DNA of 64,000 nt from Breviolum minutum Mf 1.05b.01 (GCA_000507305.1 DF240797.1:36803-100802); one strand, 5' to 3'; positions 32,491 through 44,100 are shown, counted from the stretch's first letter. Numbers and translations are program-made. The notes: a model not told the origin generated them from the sequence alone.

Positions 32491-32590
32491 CCATGGCAAA
32501 TTAACATGGAACCCAGAAATAGAGGTTTGGAAGATGATTTTTCTTTCCAATTCGGTGATTTTTAGGTTCCATGTTAAATTTCCAGGGAGT
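32491..32590. repeat. MITE-like element, family H
   Basis: GGCAAATTAACATGGAACCC on the left; GGTTCCATGTTAAATTTCCA on the right. Confidence 0.8.
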
Positions 32591-32790
32591 ACCCCCCAAA
32601 AAAGAATTATCATGTCCCCCAAAAAAAGGGGACCATTTTAAAAGGGAAATGTCATCGTCCAACCATCCATTTTTTTGGGGAATTATGTTAATTTTCAAGG
32701 GGGGCTTAATTGCAATGAGCATGCCGAAGTCGTTTTTGTTGTGACTGTGACTATGCAGTTTTAAGGGTTTGGAAGCAAAAACAAGTACCT

Positions 32791-32934
32791 GCTTGGAGGA
32801 TCATCCCAGTTAGTAAGTGGATAGTAACCCCTATTTATAAGCCATTTAGGCCATTTGGAAGGGGAATAACCCCATTTAGGGGACTTACTAGCCATGGCTA
32901 TTAACCACTTACTAAATGGGATGATCCTCCAAGT
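32791..32934. repeat. MITE-like element, family D
   Basis: GCTTGGAGGATCATCCCAGT on the left; AAATGGGATGATCCTCCAAG on the right. Confidence 0.9.
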
Positions 32935-33048
32935 GGGTGCTGTCTCCAAATGAAATGCCATTCGCTTCCGAAATGGTTTCGATTCGTATTAAATCGTTGA
33001 TGTCGTAGTCGAGAAAGCGGCGTCCTCCTCACTTGTTGTTTTTTACTA

Positions 33049-33182
33049 TAAGGTGGGCTCCTACTGGGTTATAAACGAAGTTATGACCCCCTGGTAATGG
33101 TCTTATACAATGGGTTTCCGGTGATACAAGTGACAACCCTACTTTTTTGGGGTTGTATCTCCACTTAGTGGCTGGTAGGGGT
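33049..33182. repeat. MITE-like element, family E
   Basis: AAGGTGGGCTCCTACTGGGT on the left; CACTTAGTGGCTGGTAGGGG on the right. Confidence 0.65.
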
Positions 33183-34028
33183 TTCATGTGGTCTCATCAT
33201 TCTAGGTGACGCTTTCAAACTTTTCCACCCTGCCTAGACGATCCAATTCTGAATACCTAGCAAACAAGTTGCGGTTCATTTCCATCAACTTTACCCTTAG
33301 AACCAGCCATAGTTGCCTAAAAAAAATGGTACTTTCCTAGGTTTTCCAAATCTATTTTTTCAATGTTTCAGGTGGCAAAAAGGACACCACGGCCCTAGTG
33401 TTCCAAAATCGCTCCTTGAATATTCAAAGAGCAACGTGACCAACGTCCATCCCGTCCCTTCCTGCTGGATTTCCCAAGGCAATACAAGCGAAAGTCGAGC
33501 GTCAAGAAGTGATGTCTTGATGTCAAATTACCGGTTTTCTTCTTGTCCCGGTGGCACAAGACTTCCTGCAGAAAAAAACAAACATTTCCTAATCAACCAA
33601 GAGCCCAATGAAGACATATTACAGTAGCTTTAACCTGAACTATACTCAACTTCACAGATTTCTGTAGATGAATTCAAGTTGCAGTTTGGGAACAATGCTT
33701 TTAGTTCTTTCGTTTTTTTGTTGATGTTTGTTGAAGTTCAGAAATTCCAGGATTCTCCCTATTTTGGTGCTTGTGTTTTTGTTGTTTTTTATATTCTCTT
33801 CACTGTTTTTCACTAGGAAAGAATTGTCAGGAAACAGCAAGTCCGTCACCCAGTTGAGACGTTAGGTTTGGGACCTGATGAAAGTCAGGCCGCCTGTTCA
33901 AAGTGACATGTGACCGTTGTTGTCCATGGAAAACCCGTTGGGATTTCTGGAGACTTTTAGCGGTGAGGATTGGCGTTTCAACTTTTTTTTTGAGGATTTT
34001 GTTTTGTTTGGTGTTTTTTTGAAATACT

Positions 34029-34115
34029 GTTTAATTTTAAGGATTCTACCATGGTAAATCATCATGAAAAAGTCTATTTGGGAGAATATTTTTGGAACTT
34101 GTTCCAAGCATTTCC
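34029..34115. repeat. family I element (partial)
   Basis: TACCATGGTAAATCATCATG with the GAGAATATTT follow-on. Confidence 0.6.
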
Positions 34116-34428
34116 AGCAAATCTAAGCTTTGCTTTTTTGTCTTATCCCTAGTCTTCCAAAATCCTAATGGCCATTGGGTATGTGTGGGATTAGTTGGGG
34201 GTGGGAAACCCACAGGATGCAATCCTGGCAATAGGATGCTTATGTGTGAGAGCACGAAAAAAAGCTTCACCCTCGTTGTTGTGTATTTTGAAAAGGGGGT
34301 AAATAACTAACTAGTTGAAAAGGAAGAATATGTACTATATCGAAAGCTCGTTGATGTTCTTTCAAACTTCCTCACCATTTTTAAACACCAAAAATCCAGC
34401 GGCCTGGAAGCAGAGCAAACACTGAATC

Positions 34429-34630
34429 ATACTGCTGATGGATAATTCATCCAGTGTCCACCAGTTTTGAAAGACATAATATTTTCTGAGATACTGTATC
34501 AGCTTTCTACTTTGCCACATCAACTGGTAATGAATGGGATGTTTATCACCGAATTAGGAAACTGTGTCATCTCCAAGATATCTGACCGAAAACACCTGGT
34601 TGCTTCGGATGTCCTATCCATCAACAGTAC
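34429..34630. repeat. family B element, enlarged copy
   Basis: CATACTGCTGATGGATAATT on the left and CCTATCCATCAACAGTACTG on the right, about 200 bp instead of 110. Confidence 0.55.
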
Positions 34631-34689
34631 TGTTTTCCAAATCTGCGAATTTTGATGCTTGCACGTGCAAAAGAGCAAAATTTTTGATT

Positions 34690-34830
34690 GGAATCTACGG
34701 GGGCCCCCCCCCNCCCCGTACGTACGTACGTACGTACGTACGTACGTTACGTTACGTACGTAACGTAACGTAACGTAACGTAACGTAACGTACGTACGTA
34801 CGTACGNGGAATCTACGGGGCCCCCCCAAT
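34690..34830. repeat. ACGT-type simple repeat between direct repeats
   Basis: (GTAC)n then AACGT units at about 34717-34806, framed on both sides by GAATCTACGGGG plus a C run. Single N at 34713 and 34807 mark uncertain joins. Confidence 0.9.
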
Positions 34831-34981
34831 GCCCCCCGCCAATAAGGGTTTTCTACGGGACTATTAAGTCTTGGTTTCCCAACGAAAAAGGACCTGAAAA
34901 AGGGCCTTATGTCTTGCGGTCGGTCGCATTGGGGGGGATTCCCATGAAAGTTGGAGGTGGCTGATCTGCCTTTTCTGTTTT

Positions 34982-35081
34982 CTAGGTGGTGGTTTCAGAT
35001 ATTTTTCATTTTTAGCCTGATCCTTGGGGGAATAATCCAAATTGACTAATATCTTTTCACTGGGTTGAAACCACCAACTAG
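34982..35081. repeat. MITE-like element, family A
   Basis: CTAGGTGGTGGTTTCAGA on the left; GGTTGAAACCACCAACTAG on the right. TTTT flanks both ends. Confidence 0.9.
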
Positions 35082-35460
35082 TTTTGATTTCCATCTTTGA
35101 ATTTTGGCCACTTTCAATTGGAAATTCTTCACAGACACCGCAGAGAATCTTTGAGTCATAAGCGCTAGAATTTCAGCAAACAACTCAGGTTTACCAAGAC
35201 AATGTGTATTCATCATCATCATCATCAACTACGATTGTGGGTGCAACAGACTCAGCTGTTCAACATGGTGCAACTGGGTTGAAACCACCAACCAGATACT
35301 GTAGTTTGCCGGAAAGGACTTTACCGAGGGTTCGGTAATTTCTCCAGAACCATGACTTGTTTTTTTGTTGAAGAAAGAACCGTTGAGCCACCATTTTCAG
35401 TTCCTAGATAAAAGTATCAAGCCTTACTGAGAAGTGAAAGGGGTTGACATTACTTAGAAC

Positions 35461-35703
35461 ATGTTATGCTCAGATTGTACAAAAAAAATATCCGCAATTT
35501 ATACATGGCCATGTATTTCTCATAGATTTACCCGGACCAAGGAACTAACATATTCCCTACTTGGTAGGCACTTTCGAGTCGATGATTATCATTTTCCCCA
35601 AGGTGAAGGTTGGATAAACGCCTTCCGAGAAGATGTCATTTGGACCCCAAGCAACACCTCTTTTTTGCTAGCTGGTGCTTGGAAGGGAGCTAAGGAGCTG
35701 GAG
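35461..35703 (+). CDS. exon-like segment, unrecognised
   Basis: LLGRHFRVDDYHFPQGEGW and NAFREDVIWTPSNTSFLLAG, ending at CTGGAG|GTATCT. The acceptor may be ATTACTTAG just before 35459. It may belong to the gene at 37.8-39.4 kb, but no join can be tested. Confidence 0.4.
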
Positions 35704-35796
35704 GTATCTAAAATCCCTTCATAATAGGGAGCTAAGGAGCTACCCCCAGGTTTCTAAGCACATCTTAGTTTGAAGTCCTTTTTTAGGGGTTCCGAA

Positions 35797-35860
35797 AACA
35801 CCTCCAAACCCAAGGTATGACTGGAGGATTTTGGAAGGCTTGGAACATTTGTTGATTCCC
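35797..35860. repeat. family K element (partial)
   Basis: AAACACCTCCAAACCCAAGG and TGACTGGAGGATTTTGGAAG. Confidence 0.5.
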
Positions 35861-36013
35861 CGAGCATTTGGGAATCAACAAAGGCCATGCTCACCTCAAT
35901 TGCTGTAGCCGTGAATGGCTCAGAGATCAGCAACCAGTAGGCACATAGGATCCTTGACCATTTGAGAAAAGGATCGCATGAAGATGTAGGTAAACCTACC
36001 ATACTTCGATCCT

Positions 36014-36289
36014 ATGGGTAGTGAAATCAGGATTATAATTAACCACAAAATCATGACCCTTATCATTAATCAAATCATATTTCGTGAAATGTACTGCAAG
36101 GGTAAGAAGGGTTGCCTTGCCACCCAACTGAGTTTCCTTATAGCGGAGCTATCTATATATGTCTCAACTAGTGATGTTCCTGGTCAATGCCATGAACTAC
36201 CAAGACAGCTTCAAACAGGGAATGATATTAGTGTGTTCATATGCTTAAAAGGTGCTGGTTCCCGTTACATGCTCTCATATTTTGTTTAG
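36014..36289 (+). CDS. open frame, weakly coding-like
   Basis: FREMYCKGKKGCLATQLSFL and QCHELPRQLQTGNDISVF. A second frame is also open, so the reading is unsure. GCAAGG|GTAAGA inside is a possible donor. Confidence 0.2.
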   Translation: MGSEIRIIINHKIMTLIINQIIFREMYCKGKKGCLATQLSFLIAELSIYVSTSDVPGQCHELPRQLQTGNDISVFICLKGAGSRYMLSYFV

Positions 36290-36747
36290 ACGTCACCTGC
36301 TAGAAATGTTGTGGGAACGTTCTACTTGACTGGTGCAGATGTTGCAGCACTTTTTCAACTACCACCTATTTGTAGTATTTCTCGAAAGTGGAACTCATCT
36401 CTCCAATCATAGCTATGCCATCCATTGAGTCAGTGGTGAATTTCCTCGTGACCAGAACAAATGAAGTGCATAAGAAATTGTGAGTATTAGGTGGGAGCAC
36501 CCAATTGGGCCAAAAAAATCATGTCAATCACAGCAGTTCACGATTCACCCAAATTCCATCTAGCCTCAGGGCATCATTTGAGGATTGTTTCTTTTTGACA
36601 AATCACCTATACACAATATAAGTACAAGTTTCACCAACAAAAACATCTAAGCTATACTACTTGCCCAACTCCATGGATTCCATAGTCCCCAACTTCCTAT
36701 GTTTTTTTTGAAGCGTCAAAAAATCGTCACCTTTCCAACAGCGCTTG

Positions 36748-36867
36748 GCCGCGCCACACGTTTCGGGTCCACTCGCGACGGAAGATGTTCCTCTCGCGAC
36801 GGCTCTTGGGACCGCCAAAGGCTCCAAGGACCGGACGACTTGGGGGGAAGTGTCATTCGAACGTTGA
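36748..36867 (+). CDS. exon-like segment, unrecognised
   Basis: AAPHVSGPLATEDVPLATAL and GTAKGSKDRTTWGEVSFER, GC-rich, to TGA. Other frames of the same stretch are also open. Confidence 0.25.
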   Translation, partial: AAPHVSGPLATEDVPLATALGTAKGSKDRTTWGEVSFER

Positions 36868-36889
36868 GGTCGTTAGGATCCATAGTTAG

Positions 36890-36980
36890 CCCTAAGGATC
36901 CAGGTTTCCTTCCCCAAAATTCGTAGGTTTGATGGTCGAAAAATCCCATCCCCACAATAGGATTGTAGGATTAATCCCTG
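36890..36980. repeat. family G element
   Basis: CCCTAAGGATCCAGGTTTCC, GTTTGATGGTCGAAAAATCC. Confidence 0.65.
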
Positions 36981-37105
36981 ATCTTCCAGTTCCCATCCAG
37001 TTCCCAAGAAAAAATTAGAACTAAGCTCCGAGTTTGCCAAGGAAAATCAGGTAACTCGAGCCCTTTGTTTCCAAATATTTAGGGAACTGTATATTGAGGG
37101 AATGG
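36978..37105. repeat. MITE-like element, family L
   Basis: GATCTTCCAGTTCCCATCCA on the left; TTTAGGGAACTGTATATTGA on the right. Confidence 0.6.
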
Positions 37106-37238
37106 GTCAGTAAATGAGTAAATGGGCCGTTTCACCTGATCCTTATAAATGGTGTGTGTATTGGGTTTTTTTCACCCACTGATCCGATCACCTTTGATTC
37201 CTGGGGAAATATCCCGTCTGACTTGATTGCCAATCCCT

Positions 37239-37394
37239 AGAAGGTGGGCGTTTCGAGCCGATTGTTATATAATGGAGTTATGGGGCCCCCAATAAATGAC
37301 CGAAGATAAATCTTTAACTGGGGTTTACAACCCCTATAAAAGTGGAGTTATATATATATATATAACCTTCCTTATAAACTGATGACGGGGCCCA
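37239..37394. repeat. MITE-like element, family E
   Basis: AAGGTGGGCGTTTCGAGCC on the left; GATGACGGGGCCCAG on the right; inner TTATGGGGCCCCCAATAAAT. Confidence 0.6.
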
Positions 37395-37823
37395 GTCAAA
37401 CAGTCAAACCCTGAGGAGGTGTAAATTTGAAAAGAGGAGATTTCTGAATCAGGATTCATCCACACCTCTCCCACCAGGTTGTTTGGGGTATTTGTTGAGG
37501 ATGAAATCCTGCCCAGTTATATGGGAATTTTGATAAAACATGATAAGGATCCCTATTAAACAACCAGTATTCCATGGACACTAAAGAGTTTTTCTTTTTC
37601 GTGGCTCGGATGTCATGTACACGTTTTTGAAGTTTTCAACATACATAGCTCTTGAAAAAGTGAGCCTCCAAAAAAGGTCGCCGGCTCATGTCTTCCAAGA
37701 AAGATTTGGGGGCTAGGTCTGTTTGTTTTCAAGGGTATACCTTCACAATCACCACCTTTGGACTATGAGGGGTTTTGTAGTTTTGTATTGTTGGATGCCC
37801 ATGATGTTCATGCACCCTGCAAG

Positions 37824-39430
37824 CTATAACACGAGCGTAGCTGCTTCAAAGGGCAAAATGAAGACGGATCAAGACTTGATCAATGAAACATACCTAGGGT
37901 TCGTAGTGTAAATGAAAAGCATTATATTACCCAGCTATAATATTGGAAGTTCTATTAAGCAGTTGTAAGCATCCCCACAAGGTGGGCCCCTACTAGTTAT
38001 AAATGGCCTTATAAATGGGGCCCACCTTGTATCGACCAAGGGACATAACCAGTTGTTTTTTTTTTCCGTAGCAATTTATTAGGTTCCCAACTTGTTGTTT
38101 CAAGGGCTGGAAAGACCTTCTTACGACGGGGTCCACCATAAGGACCTTGTTAAATGGGAACATCAACCCTAAAGATTGACAGGTATTGTCCCTCGGTGAT
38201 GTAGGGTTTCTCCCATTTTTTAGGGTTGTTTCAGGTGATTATGGCAAACCCTGTAAGAACTTCAGTAGAAAAAAACCATTCCCATCGCCCCTCCCAAATC
38301 CAGACCTTATTCCAGGAGAGTTACCTGCTATTTTCTTGTGGTAAAGCTTCCATCCACTTGTTGAATGAAAGTAAGTGGCCATGGGACGATATGCTTAAAG
38401 CAAACGATAAAAACGAGTACATATCTAGGTGGTGGTTTCAAATATTTGTTTATTTTCACCCCTACTTGGGGAAATGATGCAATTTGGCTAATATTTTTCA
38501 AACGGGTTGAAACCACCAACCAGATATACATAGATATATATATATATATATATATAGTTATACACACCCATTCTTTTGAAGGATTGCAGGTTACAACCCA
38601 CAACTACTTTTCTAGCACTTACTTGTAGCAAACCTCAAGGTTTATTCTATGAAAAGTCGGGAAAGATTATGAATGAATGAAGGCCCTGGATGAGACCGAA
38701 TGAAATTTCGAATGAACATCATCTGGGTGGTGCTTTCATTAAAAAAAAATCAACCCTATTTGGGGAAGATTTCCATTTTGACTAATATGTTTCAGATGGA
38801 TTGAAACCACCAACTAGTCATTGTTGAATTTTAAATTTCCATGTTTGTTTAGGTGTTCCTATGTTTGTTCCTCATCGAGTGTCAACTGTTTACAGCGACC
38901 CATCTCTGTTGCTGCAGGAATGTTTTCTTTCCATGGTTCAACTTCGTTATGGCGAAGGCGTCAACGAAGCAGACGGGGCACGTAGATCCAATGTATACGA
39001 GATGTAGAAGCCAAGTTTTTTTTCCATGGTCCCTTATTCAAAAAGAGGTTGTTGTTTTCCCTTTGATAGTGAGTGGAGGGGCTGAACCTACCGCATATAC
39101 CAAAACCAACTGAATCAGTCTCAACCAACGGTTGGTTGAGTAGTTGAAATGTTGGTTTCATTCAGTTGGCCGCCTGATTGGTAGCTTTGATTTGAAAAAG
39201 GAGCATTTATTTTTTTTTGAAATATTCCCATGGTGAGGTATCGTTAAAGTCATAAGATTCGTGATGAAACTGGGATTCGTTTCACCATCCCATGGTACGT
39301 TAGTTGCATGATCCAAGGGTTTCAGGGCTTGCTTAGCGACTTCTCCTTCGCGGCCTGTCTACAAAGCACAGAATTTTTCAGAGCACATCATTGGACGGGA
39401 TAACTTGCAGAGCCAAAATATTTCCATCTT
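37824..39430 (+). CDS. unrecognised split gene, four exons joining in phase
   Basis: Exons 37824-37902, 38235-38370, 38853-39003 and 39326-39430. All later acceptors are AG|G (GTTGTTTCAG|G, GTTTGTTTAG|G, GGTTTCAG|G), and the donors are TTC|GTAGTG, GAAA|GTAAGT, GAGAT|GTAGAA and ATCTT|GTAGGC. Phases fit at every junction (0/0, A+GT, AT+G). Readings include KGKMKTDQDLINETYLGF, SYLLFSCGKASIHLLNE, LLLQECFLSMVQLRYGEGVN and RPVYKAQNFSEHIIGRDNL. The order faintly recalls 1,3-beta-glucan synthase (FTRG, RYGHPD, NLSEDIFAG), but the key residues differ, so I make no assignment. Two family A elements lie in the 38370-38853 intron. Confidence 0.55.
37978..38032. repeat. family E element (short)
   Basis: AAGGTGGGCCCCTACTAGTT on the left; GGGGCCCACCTTG on the right; internally deleted. 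Confidence 0.85.
38425..38523. repeat. MITE-like element, family A
   Basis: CTAGGTGGTGGTTTCAAA on the left; GGTTGAAACCACCAACCAG on the right; ATAT duplication at both flanks. Confidence 0.95.
38723..38817. repeat. MITE-like element, family A
   Basis: CTGGGTGGTGCTTTCA on the left; GATTGAAACCACCAACTAG on the right. Confidence 0.85.
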
Positions 39431-39610
39431 GTAGGCACGCCCATTTGTATGTGCAGTCGTTGGTTTTCTCTTTTTCCAGGTATCATTTGGTACTATATTT
39501 TTTGACTTTTTTGTGTCACAAATATACATATCATATATAAACTGCCGTTTATATCATTAACCCCCCCATGAAATTTCCGATCACCACGAGACCTGGCTGA
39601 CAAAATATCT

Positions 39611-39760
39611 ACAAGGTGGGCCTACCCCTAGGAGTTTTATATAGTTTCATATATTTTCATTTAAATGGATATATATATATATAACTCCCTTTAAGTAGGG
39701 TTATAACCATTTATCAGGCCATTTACACAGGTGAGATATATACCCTAGTTCCCCATTTAT
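39611..39760. repeat. family E-like element (diverged)
   Basis: ACAAGGTGGGCCTACCCCTA, then AACTCCCTTTAAGTAGGGTT; no clear right end. Confidence 0.4.
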
Positions 39761-39930
39761 ATCACACTGGGTGTCCCCTGGAGTTACCCATTGATTTTTA
39801 CGGCCATTAAAAACCAGGTGCTTTTTTGGTCGTTTCACCATAAAAAACCGCTGTTCAGACGGGCACCTACCTGGAGCCAAACCGTGCTGCTTTTCGTGTG
39901 CCGGTCTCTTGGCCGGTGAAAATAAAAGAC

Positions 39931-40079
39931 TAGGGAGGATCATCCCAGTTAGTATGTGGTTAGTAACCCCCATTTATAAGCCATTTATAAGCCATTTGGA
40001 AGGGGAAGTTTCCCCATTTAGGGGACTTACGATCACCATGGTTATTAACCACTTACTAATTGGGATGATCCTCCAAGTA
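39931..40079. repeat. MITE-like element, family D
   Basis: TAGGGAGGATCATCCCAGTT on the left; TTGGGATGATCCTCCAAGTA on the right. Confidence 0.9.
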
Positions 40080-40138
40080 ATCATCATCTGACAAGGTGAT
40101 TGGATCCCCAGGGTTGATTAATGAAAGTCCATTTATAT

Positions 40139-40224
40139 CTAGGTGGTGGCAACTCAAATATTTTTTTTTCATGTTTTGCCCCGATGTGGGAAAAGATGAA
40201 TCCCCATTTTGACAAACCGCTAGT
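40139..40224. repeat. family A element (decayed right end)
   Basis: CTAGGTGGTGGCAACTCAAA, then GCCCCGATGTGGGAAAAGAT. Confidence 0.7.
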
Positions 40225-40600
40225 TCAGGGATCCATGGGATTCATGGTGGGTAAATTACCACCGAAAACCACGAACAAAAAAACCCAAAAGATGGTGAAT
40301 AGTAAGGGAAATGGGACCCCAAAAATTTCAGTAAAAATCCAGGTTGGTGAAATATTATTCCATTTGGTCAGAATGATCCATTAGAGGGTTCATGATAAAG
40401 AACTTGGTTTGTCAAACTTCAGGGATCATTAACTCCATTAAAATTCTTAGATCATGCTCGCAAAATCGTTGGGGATAGGAAATCATGTATAGGATAGGAA
40501 TTATTCGACTAGCTCGTTATAATCCCCCAAACTGGATAGTAAAGGGAAAATTCCGATATTAAAAACTAATTCACCGGGTCTTTTCACATTGAACAATTTG

Positions 40601-40650
40601 CATAGGATCCATGGGGCGAACAGTATATTTTCCTACACGGGATGCCTAAA
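40601..40650. repeat. family C half-element
   Basis: CATAGGATCCATGGGGCGAA then TATATTTTCCTACA. Confidence 0.6.
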
Positions 40651-40678
40651 ATGTATGAAAAAAAAGCTGTTGGTAAAT

Positions 40679-40725
40679 CCTCCATTTTGGGGTACCACTA
40701 TTTTTGGAAACACCCACAAAAAGTC
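40679..40725. repeat. family O fragment
   Basis: GGGGTACCACTATTTTTGGA, as in the 45.2 kb copy. Confidence 0.5.
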
Positions 40726-40825
40726 CCCACCACCGAGTACTGAGTACCAGAATCATCCAGGATGAGTTGGGTGTGTCAAATTTTAGCTCGCGACCTCAAA
40801 AAACACGACTAAAAAGGGCCCCCAA

Positions 40826-41396
40826 ATGGTGGGAGCCTCACGAGGTGGAGGCCCCCAACTTGCCCGGCAGTGTTCAGTGATTGTGGGCGACACGTTTGAC
40901 AACGATTACCCGTCTGGCCTTTTTGAAACCGACGGCTACCTTGGTTCTGCTGCCCCTTCTACAGTGGCAGTGGTGGTGGTTACTGAGATTGACGGGAAGC
41001 TCATTGTTGCACTTCCGTCTGAAGCTTGGCATCGTAACAAGATCCACAAGATGCTCGGATCAGGAGGGATGGTGCCCAAACCAGATGAGGAAGACGAACT
41101 CCAGTTGAAGATGTACCCAGACAAGAATCGAGAGATGACACCTGCCAAGAAAGGGCCTTCTGCCAGGGAAGATGAACTTGATGAAGAAGAAGTCCATTGA
41201 AAAGAAGTTTAGTATGGCAGTTGAAGACCCATCCTTCCCTGATGATCTCTTTGAACAGTTGGCGGCTTGCTGCGACGACAGTATGCAAATCGTAGCTTAT
41301 GAGGAGGCAGAGGCAGTTCTTGCTGCTTATGAAGAGTGGAAGCAAGTGATTTTTTGGCAAGGGAACTGGGACTCCGAAAATTTCAGGGAATCGTGA
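40826..41396 (+). pseudogene. dinoflagellate retroelement-like ORF fragment
   Basis: The first frame (to 41200) has TEIDGKLIVALPSEAWHRNK and MVPKPDEEDELQLKMYP; the second (41172-41396) continues with DDLFEQLAACCDDSMQIV and EAEAVLAAYEEWKQ after a frame change near 41180. The LxVALPxxxWHR and LAAYEExxx patterns resemble repeated dinoflagellate gag-like ORFs as I recall them. GC-rich. Probably a dead insertion; a cellular gene is possible. Confidence 0.4.
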
Positions 41397-42025
41397 ACGC
41401 GAAAAATTATTCCATTTGGTCAGAATAAACCTGCAAGGTCAAAATAGGTGGCTTGGGGATACCAAAAGATGGATGAGTAAAGGGTCCAAAAATAAACCAA
41501 TATTTCGGGACTGTGCCATCCTACCTGGAAAACAAGTTGCGCAAGTTAATTTCCATCAACTTTACCCTTGAAACCAGTTGTCCAGTTGCCTAACAAAAAT
41601 GGTACTTTCCTGGGTTTTCATAGGTTTTCCAGGTACTTTTCAAACTGCTGTAATCCATTGAGTGGTTGACATTACATGTTGTTGGCACCTAGGTTCACCT
41701 GACAAAACCCGAGATTCGCAACTACTTGCGAGAGGCGGAAACCGCACGTTGACTTCTACGTTGAAAAAGCACGTTTTGTGGTATTTTGTTGGGGGGTGTT
41801 TTAGGTTGATATGGTTAAAAGATGTTCAAAGACTAAGCAAAAGAGATAGTTCCTTGGCAAGGTGTGGATGAAATAACCTTTACATACCTTTTAAGTAGTT
41901 TCGAATGGTCTTTCTAGATATTGAGGCATTGAAGAATAGCCGTTTTGGATTCTCAGCAATTTCTGAATTGACCATATGTATAAGTATCATCCATGTTGAA
42001 TTTGGGAAGTAGCTCTAGGAGCCTA

Positions 42026-42147
42026 TCCCTGATCTTCCAGTTCCCTATATATTTAGAACTTAAGCTCCGAGTTGCCAATTATATCAATTATATCAGGAAA
42101 CTAGAGCCCTTTGTTTCCAAATATATAGGGAACTGGAAGATGAGGGT
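42026..42147. repeat. MITE-like element, family L
   Basis: GATCTTCCAGTTCCCTATAT on the left; ATATAGGGAACTGGAAGATG on the right. Confidence 0.9.
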
Positions 42148-42531
42148 ATGTTTTATCTCTAACGTTCTGGAGTAGAATATCATTCGCCCAGCATCCTAGA
42201 CTCACAGCACTTCATTTTTGCCAATTCGTGCCCTCTTTGTTTTCTTTCTCCGTTTTCGCTCAGCGATTCCGGCCAGATCTACAAAGCAAAGGTGATCAAG
42301 GTGGGCTTCGGATTTGTCCACAAAACTCGGGATTTCTCCAAAGAAAAACTCCCAATTTTTGGACCCCCTTCCCATCAGCTTGCTTCAAGGGATGGACCTA
42401 TGAGGGACGTACTCCCGGAGTCCCTTCAAATGAAACCCTTGAGCCTTTGATCCAGCAATGGGTTTAATCAGTTTGCCGTAGTAAAACATGTGTTTCACAT
42501 GTCATCCTGGTTTCACCAACCTTTCCCATCC

Positions 42532-42667
42532 TGCAAGGGTGGGCCCCTAGGGCTACAACACCACTATATAGGGGGTTTCTCACCCAGGTACCCCATTTAT
42601 GTAAGGCCATTTTTTGGGGGTTCCAACTCCAAACTCCACTTACAACTGGGCTCAGGGCCTACCTTGT
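42532..42667. repeat. MITE-like element, family E
   Basis: CAAGGGTGGGCCCCTAGGGC on the left; CTCAGGGCCTACCTTG on the right. Confidence 0.75.
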
Positions 42668-42879
42668 CGGGGTTGGGAACATCGAAACAGATTCCAACTG
42701 GTAGACCCCTACCTTTTTGAGATCACTACATGGGAATTCCCATCCGTATTCAATAGTGCCTTCTTTTTTTGGAAGCCGAGCACCCTGAAATTCCTCTAGT
42801 AACTTGAATTGCCTCCATATGTTTTTGATAGACATCTCTTTTAGATCAAAGAACTTGTGAATTTTTTAGTTTGAGCATG

Positions 42880-42912
<33 letters not shown>

Positions 42913-43519
42913 GACACACACACACAGAGACACANNNNNNNNNNNNNNNNNNNNNNNNNNNNNNNNNNNNNNNNNNNNNNNNNNNNNNNNNNNNNNNNNN
43001 NNNNNNNNNNNNNNNNNNNNNNNNNNNNNNNNNNNNNNNNNNNNNNNNNNNNNNNNNNNNNNNNNNNNNNNNNNNNNNNNNNNNNNNNNNNNNNNNNNNN
43101 NNNNNNNNNNNNNNNNNNNNNNNNNNNNNNNNNNNNNNNNNNNNNNNNNNNNNNNNNNNNNNNNNNNNNNNNNNNNNNNNNNNNNNNNNNNNNNNNNNNN
43201 NNNNNNNNNNNNNNNNNNNNNNNNNNNNNNNNNNNNNNNNNNNNNNNNNNNNNNNNNNNNNNNNNNNNNNNNNNNNNNNNNNNNNNNNNNNNNNNNNNNN
43301 NNNNNNNNNNNNNNNNNNNNNNNNNNNNNNNNNNNNNNNNNNNNNNNNNNNNNNNNNNNNNNNNNNNNNNNNNNNNNNNNNNNNNNNNNNNNNNNNNNNN
43401 NNNNNNNNNNNNNNNNNNNNNNNNNNNNNNNNNNNNNNNNNNNNNNNNACACACACACACAGAGCACACACACACACACACAGAGACACACACACACACA
43501 GAGACACACACACACACAC
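42880..43519. repeat. (CA)n repeat containing an assembly gap
   Basis: CA/CAGA repeat on both sides of 514 N (42935-43448). Long frames through it are artefacts. Confidence 0.95.
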
Positions 43520-43810
43520 AAAAAAAAAACAATGCAATGAGGATCCTCTTATTTGCACCAACGTCACAGAGTATCCTTGGGGCATGCCCAAACCCTGTCA
43601 GAGTGGGTGCATGATTCATTCATTTTGATAAGGGAACCCTATTAGAGCGTTGTGGCAGGACCCCAAATTAACTATTGCGAACTTCAGCAGCTTTGCCGAT
43701 CAATATCAACCAAATTTCAGAAGTCAAAAATCGCCGAGTGGAAGAAAGTTTGGGGTCCTTAAATCCTCGCACAAATTCCCCCCTCAAAAAAAACATGATT
43801 TATTGTATAT

Positions 43811-43930
43811 CCCTAAGAATCCAGACCCTTCCCTAGAGTAGGATTGATGGTCGAAAAATCCCATCCCAATCGGTCATAGCATTGCATCAGGGAAATCCCG
43901 TTTTTTGAAAGGACATATCTGGATCCTTAG
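43811..43930. repeat. MITE-like element, family G
   Basis: CCCTAAGAATCCAGACCCTT on the left; GGACATATCTGGATCCTTAG on the right. Confidence 0.85.
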
Positions 43931-43998
43931 TAAATTTGAAAAGGTGACCTCACATGATTCCCCCAAAAAAATTACCATGTCCCCTGAAAAGGGACTAC

Positions 43999-44100
43999 CC
44001 TCCCTGAAACTAACAGTTCGAACCTGAAAATCGTTGGAATACGATCGTTTCCTTTTGGGATGGCCTTTTTTTTAAGGGATATGTTAGTTTTAGGGAGTGT
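43999..44100. repeat. MITE-like element, family H (subtype with AACAGTT)
   Basis: CTCCCTGAAACTAACAGTTC on the left; TATGTTAGTTTTAGGGAG on the right. Closest to the copies at 45.23 and 62.95 kb. Confidence 0.8.

Noticed and set aside
33313-33627. 104-residue frame as an exon
   Set aside because: Three frames are partly open and none shows good splice sites or family motifs. Left unannotated.
37824-39430. 1,3-beta-glucan (callose) synthase identity
   Set aside because: The order of short patterns is suggestive, but HPD and TRGG are missing and spacing is off by about nine residues, so no name was given.
42841-43619. Several frames of 220-260 residues
   Set aside because: They are translations of a CA repeat and 514 N.
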